Positions 21,630-33,165 of a stretch of 64,000 nucleotides of DNA are shown here, piece by piece. The translations under genes and the position numbers were made by a program. Source of the stretch: Enoplolaimus lenunculus (lineage: Eukaryota; Nematoda; Enoplea; Enoplida; Thoracostomopsidae); NCBI GenBank assembly GCA_030248215.1, contig JASANG010001546.1, positions 186,001 to 250,000 on the forward strand, written 5' to 3'. Position 1 is the first letter of the stretch. Every line of letters starts with the position of its first letter. The notes beneath the pieces were generated by a model that had not been told where the DNA came from, searched no databases, and was given only the letters and a program-made list of their open reading frames with translations.

Positions 21630-21821
21630 GGCCAATGTTACTTTTAGGGGCGCAACGGTAGATTAAGCGTATTCCTAAGCCTAAAGCCTAAAGCCTAAGC
21701 GTTGCAAAAATGTGTTTCTAAGCCTAAGCCTAAGACTGAGCAAAAAATGTAATCTAGAATCTAAACTTACTCTTTAATAGACCCATCAAACACATGGACG
21801 CTCCTTAAAGTAACATTGGCC
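21630..21821. mobile_element. hAT-like MITE family A-prime
   Basis: Both terminal repeats are intact (GGCCAATGTTACTTTTAGGG and GGCCAATGTTACTTTAAGG). Flanks AACGCTTG and GAAACTTG agree at 5 of 8. It lies 320 bases from the previous copy in the same orientation. Confidence 0.82.
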
Positions 21822-22059
21822 GAAACTTGCATTAAGATTTAGTACTAAAATTGCGTTTGGCTACTTGTCAGTTTCGCTCGCTGACCTTTTTGACTATTAG
21901 CATTCGTTAATGTCTTTGCTTATATTGATCCATTACTACATGTTTTTCCAATTTTTCGGATTTTTTCCACAAATACGGCAGGATTCGTTTTTTCGGTTGA
22001 TTCAATTTAGGTGGTAAAACTATTCCCTGTGTTCAGCTAAGCTGACCGATTTGTTACCC

Positions 22060-22251
22060 GGAACAGTAGTATTATCATACTCCTCAGCCAAAGCAAAATC
22101 CTAAGCCTAAGCCTAAGCGTAAGAATGAGTTTGTTCCTAATCCTAAGCATAGGCCTGAGCCAAAGCCGAGCAAAAAACTTAGTCTAAAGCTTAAGCTTAC
22201 TCTATTGCAGTCCCACAGAAAAACGTTCCGCCCCTGATCTTTACATGGGCC
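22060..22251. mobile_element. MITE family A, left end truncated
   Basis: Begins with a GGAACAGTAGTATTATCATA trace, then CCTAAG hexamers and the right end GATCTTTACATGGGCC. Confidence 0.75.
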
Positions 22252-22784
22252 ATATTAATTTTCATGACATTCATTCATGGCTAAACTGTCTGTGTAAAGA
22301 TTGCTATAAAAAATAAGACAGTAATCAGCTAAAAAATCTAAAAAAATGAATATTTTAAAAAGCAAAAAAGTCTTTTTTCAAGAAACTAAAAAATGAAAAA
22401 TATAACATAAATCAATTTGAGTATAAACCTACTTATAGCAGGTCCAGTTTTGCGTAATATTACATTTTGCATTTACGAAATGACGATGTTTTTTTGAAAT
22501 ATTTTGCTATTATTTGTCTTCTAAAACACCTCAAAATACTGCTAAAGAGACTGCATAAAGCTTTTAAAACTGTTTGAATTTTGAGATATTTTTTTCATTT
22601 TAAATGTTTTTAAGCGAGAAAAATTCACAGTTAAACAAAATTTCAGTTCGTCATACTTGAAAAATTTAAATTCAGCTTTTTACGTGGTGCAGTAAAAAAC
22701 GGTTATGCAGTATTGGCGGACGTATTTCTTATGATCGCGTTGGAATAATACCGGTCCACGCGGCTTCTTTTGAAGTTTTATACC

Positions 22785-22862
22785 AACAGGTCAACCTCTC
22801 CTTCGACGAACCTCGAACCTCTTGATTTTGAGTCAAGCATGCTACCATTACACCACGGGGTC
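22785..22862 (-). tRNA. tRNA-like fossil
   Basis: Minus strand: a GACCCCG acceptor strand, then TGGTGTAATGGTAGCA (D-arm/A-box like) and a perfect anticodon stem CTTGA/TCAAG around the loop CTCAAAA (formally CAA). The T-arm is malformed and the 3' acceptor strand CGGGGTC is missing. I take it as a decayed tRNA gene or a tRNA-derived repeat head, not a working tRNA. Confidence 0.35.
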
Positions 22863-22888
22863 ACTGCAACAACTTATTTACCGATATA

Positions 22889-23298
22889 CTGTAGTGACCC
22901 GAATAAGAGGGGAGGGGTAATAAGAGGGGGCCCCTCTTTTGAGTCCCAATCAATAGAAGTCCGTATCCCTAATAAGAGTCCGTATGCGGATAGTCTCTAA
23001 ACCCTACTTAGAGCGCATAAATGTCAGTTATCCCTAATTGTAGCGCATAAATGACTCCAGGACCAAATAAAACGTTGAGTTTGAAACTTTAAAGCGTACT
23101 TAAATTTTGACAGTACATTCCTAAGTATAAACTTTGCATATTCGCTCAAGTTTAATTCAACGGATAGTTGCAATACCGAATGGATATCAATAACGAAAGG
23201 CGAGTTAAAAATAAATAACAGTCCGTAACCGAATAACAGGGGGTACCCTCTGGAGAAGTGAAATAAAAATCAGTCCCCTCTTGTTCGGGTCACTACAG
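22889..23298. mobile_element. MITE family C (CTGTAGTGACCCGAATAAGA ends), copy 1
   Basis: Inverted ends CTGTAGTGACCCGAATAAGA and the complement of CTTGTTCGGGTCACTACAG, flanked by TA on both sides, as expected for a Tc1/mariner-type target. About 410 bases, no coding frame. Related copies at 42512 and 48193. Confidence 0.9.
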
Positions 23299-23540
23299 TA
23301 CCGGTATAAGTTTGCAATCTTTTTAGTGTCAGTTTATCAGATATATCGTGCATAACATAAAGCCTAAGCAATATTTTTAATCCAAATTCTAAACCTAAAC
23401 CATCTGTTTTATTTGTAGACATATTTGACATATTACAGGGTTCATATCTAACTTTTTCGAACACGAGATGTAATTTTACACAACAAATTTCCTGTCTATG
23501 CAAACTTCTATTAATTTACATATTGTGAATTTGTTGGACG

Positions 23541-23576
23541 GCTGCCAAAAATACGTATGTGGGGCGTTGGCAATAA
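23541..23576 (+). repeat. ATACGTAT short repeat, copy 2
   Basis: Contains CCAAAAATACGTATGTGGGG and a GCGTTGGC terminus; the downstream TTTAATAATAT part is missing. Confidence 0.55.
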
Positions 23577-23869
23577 CAGCCATACTCATCTCTCGGCAGA
23601 ACCTCGAGCTTCGTGCCCAAAGGCAGTTAAAATGTATTAGTTAAAGTCCTTTGGACAGTTCCATGCTCTCGGCCTTTGGCCTCGAGCAGTTGGAACCGCC
23701 TTCAATGTCTTTAACTAACACTTTCAAACTGCTCTAGAGCCCTTGGTTGCGTACAAACGTTGCATATGACTTCCTCGGGCAATATAACAATTATCGCCTT
23801 GCATCCAGGGCTATATAACGCATATATACGTATGTATCAGACTTCAACCGAAATTCCTGCAAAAATTCA

Positions 23870-24245
23870 ATTCCTGCTCCTGTTTCTGTTTCTGCATTCA
23901 TAGATGCAGGAACCGGAATTTTTACGATTTTGTGGCAAATTATTCATAATCATTTAAATACTGTAATCTTTGTCTTTAAAAATTTGTTAATTCGAAATGA
24001 GTGTTTTTGCATAGTTTAATTCTGTTAAACAAACTAGCTATAATGTGCTTTCGCAAAATTTGATAATGAAATAGCTGAAAATTCACTTCAGCAATTTTTT
24101 TGGCAAATTTTCTCAAAAACTTCAATTGCGATTCTCGTTCATGAAAATTTTTCCACATTCCGGTTCTTGTTCCTGTTCCGGTTCCTTCAAAGGCATTCAA
24201 TTCTTGTGCCTGTTCCGGTTCCGGCAAAATTTAGTTCCTCTTGAA
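23870..24245. repeat. GGAACCGG-rich inverted repeat element
   Basis: Purine-rich GGAACCGGAA/TTCCGGTTCC blocks stand at both ends (23870-23920 and 24165-24240) around an AT-rich centre. The right end reads TTTAGTTCCTCTTGAAACCC. Similar sequence occurs at 29030-29310 and 29955-30065, and near 63745-63830. Confidence 0.55.
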
Positions 24246-25167
24246 ACCCTGATATATACTTCATGCACCAGCTCAGATAGCTAACTCATTTCTAAACAAA
24301 AGTCTATTACCGGTTTGATCATTAATATTTGTCGCCTTAAAATACATCGAATTTCAGTGGTTTTTCACAATTCGTTTTAATTTCAACAAAAAATGTAAAT
24401 GAAAAAATATTAAAAAATATTGAAAAAATTGCCGTGATAATTCTATATCAAGAGCGCATATCCTTCCACGTTACTTGCGTTTTTTTGCTACTAAAGTTGA
24501 CTCAGTTCTACAGAGTACAAAGTCAGCCGTATATTGTGGGCCGCAACAAGTACACGGTGGAGGTGAGACGATTCACCCCTATTCGGCGTTTCCAACTACA
24601 GGGGGGGCTAGACGATTCACTCCCATTCAGCGTATGTACGTCAATACACCATTTCAAACACTTTTTTGCAGACAAGTAGCCAATGGGTAAAAGATAGTTC
24701 AGCCCCTCTGGAAATATTTTGGAGCCATTAGAAAAGTCTCAAACTCGTTCGTAAATCATCTCAAACCGTTGTATTTGACCATCCTGAAAAATTTCTAGCT
24801 TCCCTAGGAAGCCAAGCTGGCAATAGCTTTGCTTGTGTGGCAAAAAAAGCCTTCTTACCCCCTGTGCAAATTTATATTCTACGTTCTGTAGGAATAATTC
24901 TTGGTTGAAAATTGTGAGCGTATCACAGTCTACTCATATAACGGCAATGTCAATATTTACTATTTATTTTCACTATTATGAGAAATGTTATTTTTTACTC
25001 ACAAATATTCGAAAGTAACTTCAAAGATAACATTTTTTATAAAGAGGTTGAAGTAAAAGTTTCGTTGTTACAACAGTCGAATTGATTTTGAGGTTGCAAG
25101 GTTTTAAGTAACACAATACTTCTTGTATCCTGTTTGGTGTCGAAGCAGTGGCAAATACTGAAATTTC

Positions 25168-25381
25168 GGCCAATTTTAATTTTGGGGCCGTAACAGTAGA
25201 TTAAGCGTATTCCTAAGCGTAAGACTAAGCGTTGCAAAACTGTGTTCCTAAGCCTAAGCGTTGCAAAACTGTGTTCCTAAGCCTAAACCTAAACCAAAGC
25301 AAAAAAATGTAGTCTAAAATGTAAGCTTGCTGTTTTATAGACCCACCAGAAATCGGGACTGCCTTAAAAGTAACATGGGCC
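25168..25381. mobile_element. hAT-like MITE family A-prime
   Basis: Ends GGCCAATTTTAATTTTGGGG and the complement of AAAAGTAACATGGGCC. The flanks GAAATTTC and AAAATTTG match at 6 of 8. The internal CGTTGCAAAACTGTGTTCCT unit is tandemly duplicated. Confidence 0.78.
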
Positions 25382-25659
25382 AAAATTTGTGCCAAGGCCG
25401 TTTGAGATACGGTGGCAAAAAGCACGCGAGTCACAAACTAAACAAGAAGCGAAACCCTAATTTTAGTCCTAAATGTTTATTTAAATTTTTTTTCGGAAAA
25501 TTCAGCAAAATTAATTGTACTTGGAAACTTTCCCACCAGATGTTTAACCTAAGTCAAAGCGACGATCTAAATATAAGCCTAATCCTAATCCTTAACCTGC
25601 CTGGGTTTAAGTGTATTAGGTTTGCAAAATTTTGCTGAACGAAAACTATGGAAACGTAT

Positions 25660-26008
25660 ACATGTCTTAGCCCAAGCCCTAATTCAGTTCCAATACGAGT
25701 TAGGCTATCTCACGGCGCAATTCTTTCTCTGCTACAAGTGCACGCCTTACGATTGGTTATCTCAATTCCATACTCAAATACGATGAGCTGATGCGAATAC
25801 ACTTTTTGATTGGCTAAGTAATCGTTAAGTACCTGTTGGCTGTTAAACAGTTTGTTTTGCTAAGCTAATTTGCCGTTGTCAAGTAACCAATCAGAAAAAC
25901 GCACTGCTTTTCAGATATGATTCCGCCTTGGGCTAACCAAAGTCGTGATTCCGCTGTGGATTAGCCCAATTCGGAATTGGGCTGAATTACGACTTGGGCA
26001 ACGACATA
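25660..26008. mobile_element. MITE family D, copy 2, upstream of LMO7-like start
   Basis: Inverted ends GTCTTAGCCCAAGCCCTAAT and the complement of GAATTACGACTTGGGCAACG. The interior contains GATTGG, CCAATCA and other CCAAT-box-like motifs on both strands. It ends about 120 bases before the ATG at 26131, where promoter or 5'-UTR sequence would be expected. Confidence 0.82.
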
Positions 26009-26130
26009 TATGTTTTAAAGAGTTCAAAATTATATTATTATAATTATTATTATTAATATTAAACGCAATTGAATGTCATTTCAACTCTCTTAATACAGCC
26101 TAAATTTCAATTGCCGTTGAAAATTTTGCA

Positions 26131-26616
26131 ATGAACTCGCGTTTACCGCTGCCCGACATTGAGCCTGACGACAAAGTGAGCCAATACCTCGAAGCTCACC
26201 ACTGTGAGCTGACCCCGACTCTAAACCATGCCGGGTCACTGCCAAATGGTTCCTGCTGTATCAACAATGCCCCTGGAACGATTTACCGAAAACATTCTAA
26301 ACCCACTCCTTGTTTAGACGAATGCTCGAGTGTTGCATCTTCTCGTGATGACACCACCAGTTCGAGCTTAGCTCACCGGCCCGCGGACCAAAGCGGCAAG
26401 TCAAAAGATAAAGTTTCAATTCCGACCCGGACCGGTCCTAAACCTGTGGGAACGCCGGCTACTGATCCTTTGATGTTTATCGCCGCACGGCCGTCGTCGC
26501 TGAAACAAACAGCCAAAGTTCAACTGGAAACTTGTGAACAGATCAAAAGCAAAATTCCGCCGCCCAAATTAATGCCATTAGAGGTTAGAAGGAGGGGTCG
26601 GAACATAAATCCTTGT
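26131..26616 (+). CDS. LMO7/LIMCH1-like scaffold, first coding exon
   Basis: ATG at 26131 has a G at -3, and an in-frame TAA lies at 26101-26103, just after a possible acceptor (TACAG, 26094-26098). The exon is therefore best read as carrying the start codon behind a short 5' UTR. It encodes about 150-162 residues of low-complexity, Ser/Pro-rich and probably unstructured protein. Two donors leave the frame at phase 0: GAG|GTTAGA (after 26583) and TGT|GTGAGC (after 26616). Joining 26583 to 27149 gives PLEDDLSWQTNLDSW, which matches the acidic lead-in of the family's motif better. Human LMO7 and LIMCH1 carry an N-terminal CH domain, and none is encoded here. Confidence 0.65.
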
Positions 26617-26999
26617 GTGAGCTTTAGCCACATGGAAACGGCCAACGAATCAGATAGCAGTCTTGCGCTGAAAGATTTAATTTTTTTGATTTGTGTTCAA
26701 ATTGGGCTGTTCAGACCCGTAGCCAGCTCGCATTGCTAGGGGGGGGGCTGAAAATTTTCCAGGATGGTGTACTTTTCTCGTTTGATTTGTGCTACTTCCG
26801 TGCCCATTGTGTGATCCGATATTTGAAGAGTTGGTCAGTTTCGAAACCTACTGCCAACTGGATAGATAGGCGCTATACGCATTTGAGAATATGAGTCTTT
26901 GCATATGGCTTAAGCAGTTGAATTCATCGTCCTGGATAAAACTTTGGAATTAAATGGTTCAAGCGTTGCTAAGTTAGGATCTACCATACCATTACATCA

Positions 27000-27108
27000 G
27001 ATCTTTCTCTGGTTGAAAAGCAGTTGCGCGTAAGGTTCGAACACGCGACCTTAATATCTTGATGAACTCGAACGCTCTACCGCTACACTACACATGTGGT
27101 CTTCCACG
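27000..27108 (-). tRNA. tRNA-like fossil 2
   Basis: Minus strand: TAGTGTAGCGGTAGAGCG resembles an A-box/D-arm, and GCGTGTTCGAACCTTACGC resembles a T-arm with B-box. The anticodon stem and acceptor do not pair well. Probably a decayed tRNA or SINE head in the first intron of the LMO7-like gene. Confidence 0.3.
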
Positions 27109-27148
27109 CTGCAATCAACATCCAGTATAGGCATATTAATTGTTTCAG

Positions 27149-27364
27149 GACGATCTTAGTTGGCAGACAAACTTGGACAGCTGGCGTGCGAAACGTCGCA
27201 ACAATTCACACGCGTCTGCATTAGACTTGGCAGACGCCAAACCAATCAGAACAGACTCAAATCGCTTTGAAGATCAACGGATTGAATATGAAAATCAATA
27301 TGAAACTTCGATTCAAAATGCTAATAAGCTTGTTTCACACGGGAATGAACTCAACGGCACACGA
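27149..27364 (+). CDS. LMO7/LIMCH1-like scaffold, exon with W-x-x-x-L-x-x-W-x-x-x-RR motif
   Basis: The acceptor is TTAATTGTTTCAG (AG at 27147-27148), phase 0. The exon opens with DDLSWQTNLDSWRAKRRN, close to the DDKWQDDLARWKSRRRS-type motif that I recall from the conserved N-terminal region (DUF4757) of vertebrate LIMCH1 and LMO7. A charged, Glu/Gln/Asn-rich stretch follows (RFEDQRIEYENQYE) that may be helical. The 3' border is uncertain. CGA|GTTGTG at 27364 keeps phase 0 and would join 53692, but it is a weak donor. Read straight on, the frame stops at TGA 27377-27379, and the MITE at 27374 starts right there. A short isoform ending here is possible. Confidence 0.65.
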
Positions 27365-27373
27365 GTTGTGTTT

Positions 27374-27603
27374 AGTTGAATCAAGAGTCAATGATGCATA
27401 CTTCAACAAGAGTATTCAACTGGGTGCTTTCTGTGTAGTATGAATGTAGCCGGCAGGCGTTGCGTTTTTGCCCAACCCCCCTTTCCCACCTCTAAACAGG
27501 AGGGGGGGTCGGCCATAAACACAACGCCCGGTGCTACATTTTGTACCATGCGGGACCCCAAGAGTTGCACACTCTTATCATAATCGACTCTTGGTTGAAT
27601 CAC
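27374..27603. mobile_element. MITE family W, copy 1
   Basis: Inverted ends are GTTGAATCAAGAGTCAATGA and the complement of ATAATCGACTCTTGGTTGAA, with inner repeats CAACAAGAGTATTCAACT and the complement of GTTGCACACTCTT. The interior has a G/C run and GTTGCGTTTTTGCCC. Its left edge is about ten bases from the proposed splice donor at 27364. Confidence 0.75.
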
Positions 27604-27950
27604 AAGTCGATGATCACACTTACAAAAGTTGGCAACTTAAATTATGTTGCGCAAAATGTACCATCGGGCGTTGTGTTTTTGGCCCACTTTCCCTTATTTG
27701 GGGGGGGGCAGTTGGTGTTTAAAACGTGCAATTCGCATCTTTTCTAAAAGTGCAAAGTAAATAAGTTTACAGTTGGAACATTTCAACGTGTAAAAATGAA
27801 AAAAAATGGTAAACATGACCCCCTCCCTAAATCGGGGGTAAGATACAATTGCAACGTGTGCTGGATACATTCTTTTGTAATCAGAATGTACCTAGTTGCG
27901 CACTCTTGTAAAAAGAGTATTAAACACTGTTTGTTGAAGTCATCTATCAG
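27604..27950. mobile_element. MITE family W, copy 2
   Basis: Adjacent to the previous copy. Contains AAAATGTACCATCGGGCGTT and, at the right, GTTGCGCACTCTTGTAAAAA. The left terminus is diverged. Confidence 0.6.
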
Positions 27951-28427
27951 GGTCTAACCGTAGGTTAAACATATAGCAGCCGGAGTTTCATCCGGGCCCG
28001 CTGCCCAAAACGGGCCAGGGACCCGGTCAGCTCTTCCTCTCGAATACTACCCTTAGAACCATTTTAGCCCAGTTTGTAAGTCTTGTATAAATATACCGCA
28101 TGCCACTGATAAAAATTGTTTAAGTCCGCCAATCAAATTGAACTGGCCACATTGCCGCATGCAAACGTCTGATTGCATCCTGCCTCCTACTTAGGGCCCC
28201 GGTTAGCTCATAAGCTGAAACCTAAACCTAATCCTAAGCCAAAGCCTAAGTCTAAGCACAAGCCTAATCCCAAAAGTCTGTGAGGTTATGCGAAAATTTG
28301 AAATTTCTGAAAACGGCGATTTGAAGTGAACAAAAGCCAAAACTTGTTACTATGACATAATTTTAACATTTTTACTTCAAGTAATCTTTTGCATTTTGAT
28401 TTTGCAATAAAATTTTAACATTTTCAA

Positions 28428-28588
28428 TGTATAGAACAGTACCGTAACAGTAGCATTGAGCATACTCCTAAGCCAAAGCCTAAGTGCAAGAACGATGTCA
28501 TTCCTAAGCCTAAGCCTAAACAAAAAAATGGTGTAAAGCTTAAGCGCAATCTATTCCAGTCCCGCAGAAAAACGTTCCGCCCTTGGTC
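28428..28588. mobile_element. MITE family A, ends decayed
   Basis: TATAGAACAGTACCGTAACA at the left, hexamers, AAGCTTAAGCGCAATCTATT and AACGTTCCGCCCTTGG at the right. Confidence 0.7.
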
Positions 28589-29029
28589 TTATATTTGTTT
28601 AATACTGCTCAGTTGCATTATTTCGCGCGCACAGTTTACTCTAACGGTGACGTTATTCCTTTGATGACGTCAGGCGCCATTCGTCATCATCCGGCATACG
28701 GAAAATATAACGTCACCGTAATTGTGAAGAAATTAAATTGGTTTATACACCTTTAAGATACTAAGTAAGAATTTTTTCATTAATCTCTATCTTTTAGTGC
28801 CGGTTGTTAATTGTATATTTAGTGTTTTTCAAAGTTTATTGTATTAACCACAGTTCAGAGTATAAGTTTCACTTTCAACCCGGCCGCTAAAATATAGTTT
28901 CGTATTTTGTATTCATTTGTTTTCATAGCCAAATAGAAAAACTCAATAGCTTTTTGGATCGTGGGTATTCTCGTGGGTGAAGAATTTCAAAGCGCAGGTA
29001 CTTAAACATTTATGGTTCTGTACCCAAGG

Positions 29030-29310
29030 GTTCTAACCGGAACTAGATTTTGTCGGAAGCGAATTGGGAAATGGAATAAAATATTTTTGTCGGAACCGGA
29101 ACCGGAATTGGAATCAAGTTTTAGTAATTATATTAATATTTAAAAGTGTATGACTTAACTTTTGCTGCAGTATGCCTGAAGTTCAATCATCTGAAAAACT
29201 CACAACCGAAAAATCATAATTCCGGCATCGGAACAGCAGTCAGCCGGAATCAGAATCAGAAGTCAAACTTTGCCTAAATTTTAGCCCGAATCGGAGTTAC
29301 GATAGAACCC
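29030..29310. repeat. GGAACCGG-rich element, copy 2
   Basis: AAGGGTTCTAACCGGAACTAG at the left and the complement-like TAGAACCCTGTG at the right, with GGAACCGGAACCGG near 29097 and CGGCATCGG near 29224. Related to 23870-24245. Confidence 0.5.
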
Positions 29311-29954
29311 TGTGTAAGTACCCACTTGAAATTTAGGCAACAAACGACTAACATACTGCCGGCAGCAAATTGACTTCTGGCTCTGAGAGCATTTCGCTGG
29401 AGATTTCGGCAAATGCTTACGAAAACATAAGAGTGAGTAACGGTGGGTCGCGGAAAATGCAATTTTGTGATTGTATACCCGGGGGTAAAAAATAAAATTT
29501 CAGCGGTCAAGGTACAGGCTGGGCAAACAAATGTTTATCCACTTTTATCTTTGACGTAAATTTATTAAATGATTCTCTTAATAAAATACTTAAATACGCA
29601 CAAATTTCCATTCTACAATTCTGATCTGTTTTTTGTTGAAAAATTTAAAGATTTCCTATTTTGAGATATTTTTGACTTTTAACCTCAAAACGAATTTTAG
29701 GAATTAACGGACCCAGGTTAACTATCAGGTGTCTGGTTTCCTAAGCCAAGCCCTAAGATTTAAACTAAAGTGCCGGCGGATCCAGGGTTTTTGCGTTGGT
29801 AAAAGCCTACTTTTTGGGATTCGAATTTTACAGTTTTCAACGCTTGTTTAGAAGACATAAACCAGTTGCATTGAAATTATTGAGCACTGCAAACCTGATT
29901 CATGACTATATACATCTCTGTATCTTCCCCTGCATTCACTACTACAACGAACAA

Positions 29955-30065
29955 CTAAATACCGGAACCGGATATCTAAAAAATACCGGAACGGGAGCCG
30001 GATTTATTACCGGAGCCACATAGTGAAAAATACCGGATTTCCCTATCGGAACTAGAGTTCCGGCT
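29955..30065. repeat. GGAACCGG-rich element, copy 3
   Basis: Repeated AAATACCGGAACC and AAAAATACCGGA segments, ending GGAACTAGAGTTCCGGC. Confidence 0.5.
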
Positions 30066-31241
30066 ACACCCTGACTACGACTTAAGGCCAAGCGTAAGTC
30101 TAAACCTAAGAATAACTCGCACATTCTGTAAATATAAGGGCGTTGCTCACTGGGCGACCAAGATTCTCGAACCTAGAGACTCGAAACCTTAAGGTTAGGA
30201 TTTGGTTTATATATCTATTTTTACGCTGAACTTAGGTTTATTATTAAGCTTAGCTAGGGACCCCCTAAAATTAACAAGGGATTGTACTATTACTTTACTT
30301 TTAGCGCGGCTAAATCAAAGCTTTTAATAGATACGTTACTCAACAAAAACTATATTCATATTGCAAGTATCGGTCTTGGTCCGTATCCCCAGACGTGTTC
30401 AGCAACGATCACCAATTTGTGATAGTCCTTGTATGTAAAACTCGAACCAGCAAACGGCCCTGTACACAATCGGGTATTTGGACCCTTGTGCTTAAACCCA
30501 AGCCTAAGCCTGATCCTTAGACTACGCCAAAACATGAAGATTGACAAAACTGTGAGTGATGTTTACAGCAGTCAAAATATCATCAATAGTGGTCTTGCTT
30601 ATCAAACCAGTTTTTTCCTTACTGGTTAATCTGGTTAAAGGTCTTAAAATTTTGTAATTTCGTCTCGTTTTACCAAAAATTTAAGTACTTCACCACTCTG
30701 CTAAGACTACTTTACCACCGTCTGTATACTTTGGACATTTTTGAGGGTGGCACCAAGTCTGTTAACGTCTCAAACAGTAATTGCACTGCGAACTTTTCTA
30801 TCAATCCGCTCCCTGTCTGTTACTTTTGAAAATATTCACATCAACAAGAAAAAGTATCTCAAATCTTACAGCTACGAGTGCAATTATTTTGTTATCAGAA
30901 TACAAAAAAATAATGCAAATTATTGCAAATCTCACCTCATATAAACGCACATTTCGTTACAATAGTATAACCTTTTGCACTGCAATCACACAATTGCAGT
31001 ATATGGCGTCCAGCTGTTATAAGGAGTTGCTTAGTAAAACTTGCGAAAAAAAACAGAATTTTAGAGATTATGAAATATTATACTGAATAGTTTAAATCTA
31101 TAATATTTGGAAATATTTTTCATTGTTGGTTATTTTTCATATGTTTCTGTATTGTTTTTTTGATTTGTCACATTTTTCAGAATTCAATATTCACAGCTTT
31201 TCAAGATTCAAGTTATACTGGTCAACGTGATTGCAACTTTG

Positions 31242-31425
31242 GGTCCATGTAAAGATCAGGAGCGGAACGTTTTTCTGTGGGACTAGAAAAAAACTAAGCT
31301 TAAGCTTTAGACTATTTTTTGCTTGGCTTAGGCTTAAGCTTATGTTTAGGCTTATGCTTAAGCTTATGTTTAGGCTTAGGCTTAAGCTTATGTTTAGGCT
31401 TAGGCTTAGGCTTATGAATATGCTT
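31242..31425. mobile_element. MITE family A, right end truncated
   Basis: GGTCCATGTAAAGATCAGGA at the left, GTTTTTCTGTGGGACT, then an expanded run of GGCTTA/AGCTTATG hexamers to GAATATGCTT. Confidence 0.78.
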
Positions 31426-31601
31426 CTAAATTTATTGCCATACTTTTATGCTTATCTGAAAACTGTGGTGTACTTTTTGTTTACATTTCGGTTCACTTTT
31501 CAATTGTTTCTTTGAGATACATCGTGTACACTGTATTTTCAAAGATTGTGTTCTAATCGCATATATTGTCTCTTGTTTATACATGAACGTATCATTACAA
31601 C

Positions 31602-31660
31602 AGCTGGAACGCTGTCCAAAATACGTATATGGGGAGTTTCAGCTTTAATAATATGGATGT
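31602..31660 (+). repeat. ATACGTAT short repeat, copy 3
   Basis: An AGCTGGAACGCTGTCCAAA lead, then the ATACGTATATGGGG core and AGCTTTAATAATATGGATGT. This copy keeps both sides of the core and is itself partly palindromic (AGCTGGAACG left, complement-like right). Confidence 0.65.
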
Positions 31661-32021
31661 GGCTCATGATTATACATACGGGCGTGTCACTGGAAGACAG
31701 CAAGGACTGGAGGACTTGGAGACTGGGAGACGTCAGCTTAGGGTAACTTTGATTAGACAGGCCTGCAAGCATGTGAGACATGCTTGTCCTAGTGCATATG
31801 CAATATATGCAATGCACATTGTGTAGTATACTTGCCGGCAGCATACGGGAGACATATAGTCGACGTTTAGTTGCAGTTGGAATGGCGGGGCTGCTTTGCG
31901 CAGGGTAGAGTATTCGCTTAAGGATCCGTAGGCTGAGATATTCATAGCTGGATTTTGATAGGTTACTAGTTTTAATTGACCTTTTTTATAAAATTTAAGA
32001 AATTGTAACCAACCACAACTT

Positions 32022-32092
32022 GGCCAATGTAAAAAAACAGGACTGTAACAGTAGTATAAGCATATTCCTAAGCCTAAGTCTAAGCACATGAA
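32022..32092. mobile_element. MITE family A, left-end fragment
   Basis: GGCCAATGTAAAAAAACAGGA followed by AGTAGTATAAGCATATTCCT and two or three hexamers. Confidence 0.65.
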
Positions 32093-32688
32093 TAATATCA
32101 AATCTAATGCTCTGTAGTGCATCAGCGCTGTTTGGCTCAAAACGGTAAAGATACTTGACTATTATGAATTTGAAAAACCGAAACAAATTCCACAAACTAT
32201 TAATAAAAATGGAGTTTGGCCTGAAAAAATAGAAATTAATAGACCAATGAGAATATTCTATTCTACGCATTAATATTTTCATTTTTGTATTCTTCTCCGA
32301 CTATTTCCTAAGCTTCATTCTGATCATGAAATTGTGACGATTGCAGTGCAATTTTGCATGATTTTCAGATTAATTTGTTTGTAAACAGATGTCTAAGGAA
32401 TTGTTTTGTTTTAGTTTTATTGTTTTCTTTTTTTGTTATTTTACTCCATTGTCATCATTTGATTGACAATTAGAATACGGACAACGTGTGTTTCACTAAG
32501 ATTAATTCACTTTTATATTTCCATCGAAATGAAAAATCAGTTGTAAACAACACTAAGTTTTTTTGCGTATATTTTTCCACTTTTGATAGCAATAATTAGG
32601 TACTATAGCCTAGGGCACCGGTAGGTACATGTAAACAGTGAAGTCGCACCCCAGCTGAAATTTAAGCAAGTCTTAAATTTTTTGACAC

Positions 32689-32987
32689 ATGTCGTAGGCT
32701 AATCTGCTATTCAGGCCCATTACTAATTGTCCTGAGCCAATCTGCTATTTTATCTGATAACAGTTTGGCCTAGGCTAAACTGTTATTGCACATATAGACC
32801 AATCAGATTTTATTAGTGGGACAGATGCAATAACGTTAACCAATCAGTGTTAGTTTTACATCGCTATTGTTTTTACTACATCTCATAATCGCTTTTTAGC
32901 CTAGGCCAAACTGATATTTGCTCAAAATTGCAGATTGGCCTAGGCCAATTGGTAATTGGCCTGACTAGCAGATTGGCCTACGACACA
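32689..32987. mobile_element. MITE family E (GTCGTAGGCTAATCTGC ends)
   Basis: Inverted ends GTCGTAGGCTAATCTGCTA and the complement of AGCAGATTGGCCTACGAC, flanked by ACAT on both sides. Internal GGCCTAGGC palindromes and paired ACCAATCAG motifs. The GTCGTAG start is shared with family D, so the two may be related. Confidence 0.8.
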
Positions 32988-33124
32988 TACACATACGAAT
33001 ACAGAGCAAAAATGTGATTGGAAATTAAAAATTTTCAACTGCAGCAGATTAGTTAACATTTTCTATACGTGATTCAATCTCCTATACCCAACTCAATATT
33101 CTGGCATCGCATACAGGTATATAT

Positions 33125-33165
33125 AAGCTGGAACGCCCCACATACGTATTTTGGGCAACTTTTCA
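33125..33165 (-). repeat. ATACGTAT short repeat, copy 4
   Basis: AGCTGGAACGCCCCACATACG then TATTTTGGGCAAC; inverse orientation to copy 3. Confidence 0.6.

Larger units (their letters stand above)
12131..26098. other. intergenic region filled with repeats
   Basis: No host gene is supported between the kinase stop codon and the LMO7-like start. The 14 kb is a mosaic of MITEs, a large foldback, tandem repeats, microsatellites and one transposase relic, most listed separately. Unique AT-rich sequence without recognisable content lies between them, for example 14200-14540, 16780-17560 and 22260-22770. No CH-domain exon for the following gene was found, though a diverged short exon could be missed by eye. 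Confidence 0.6.
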
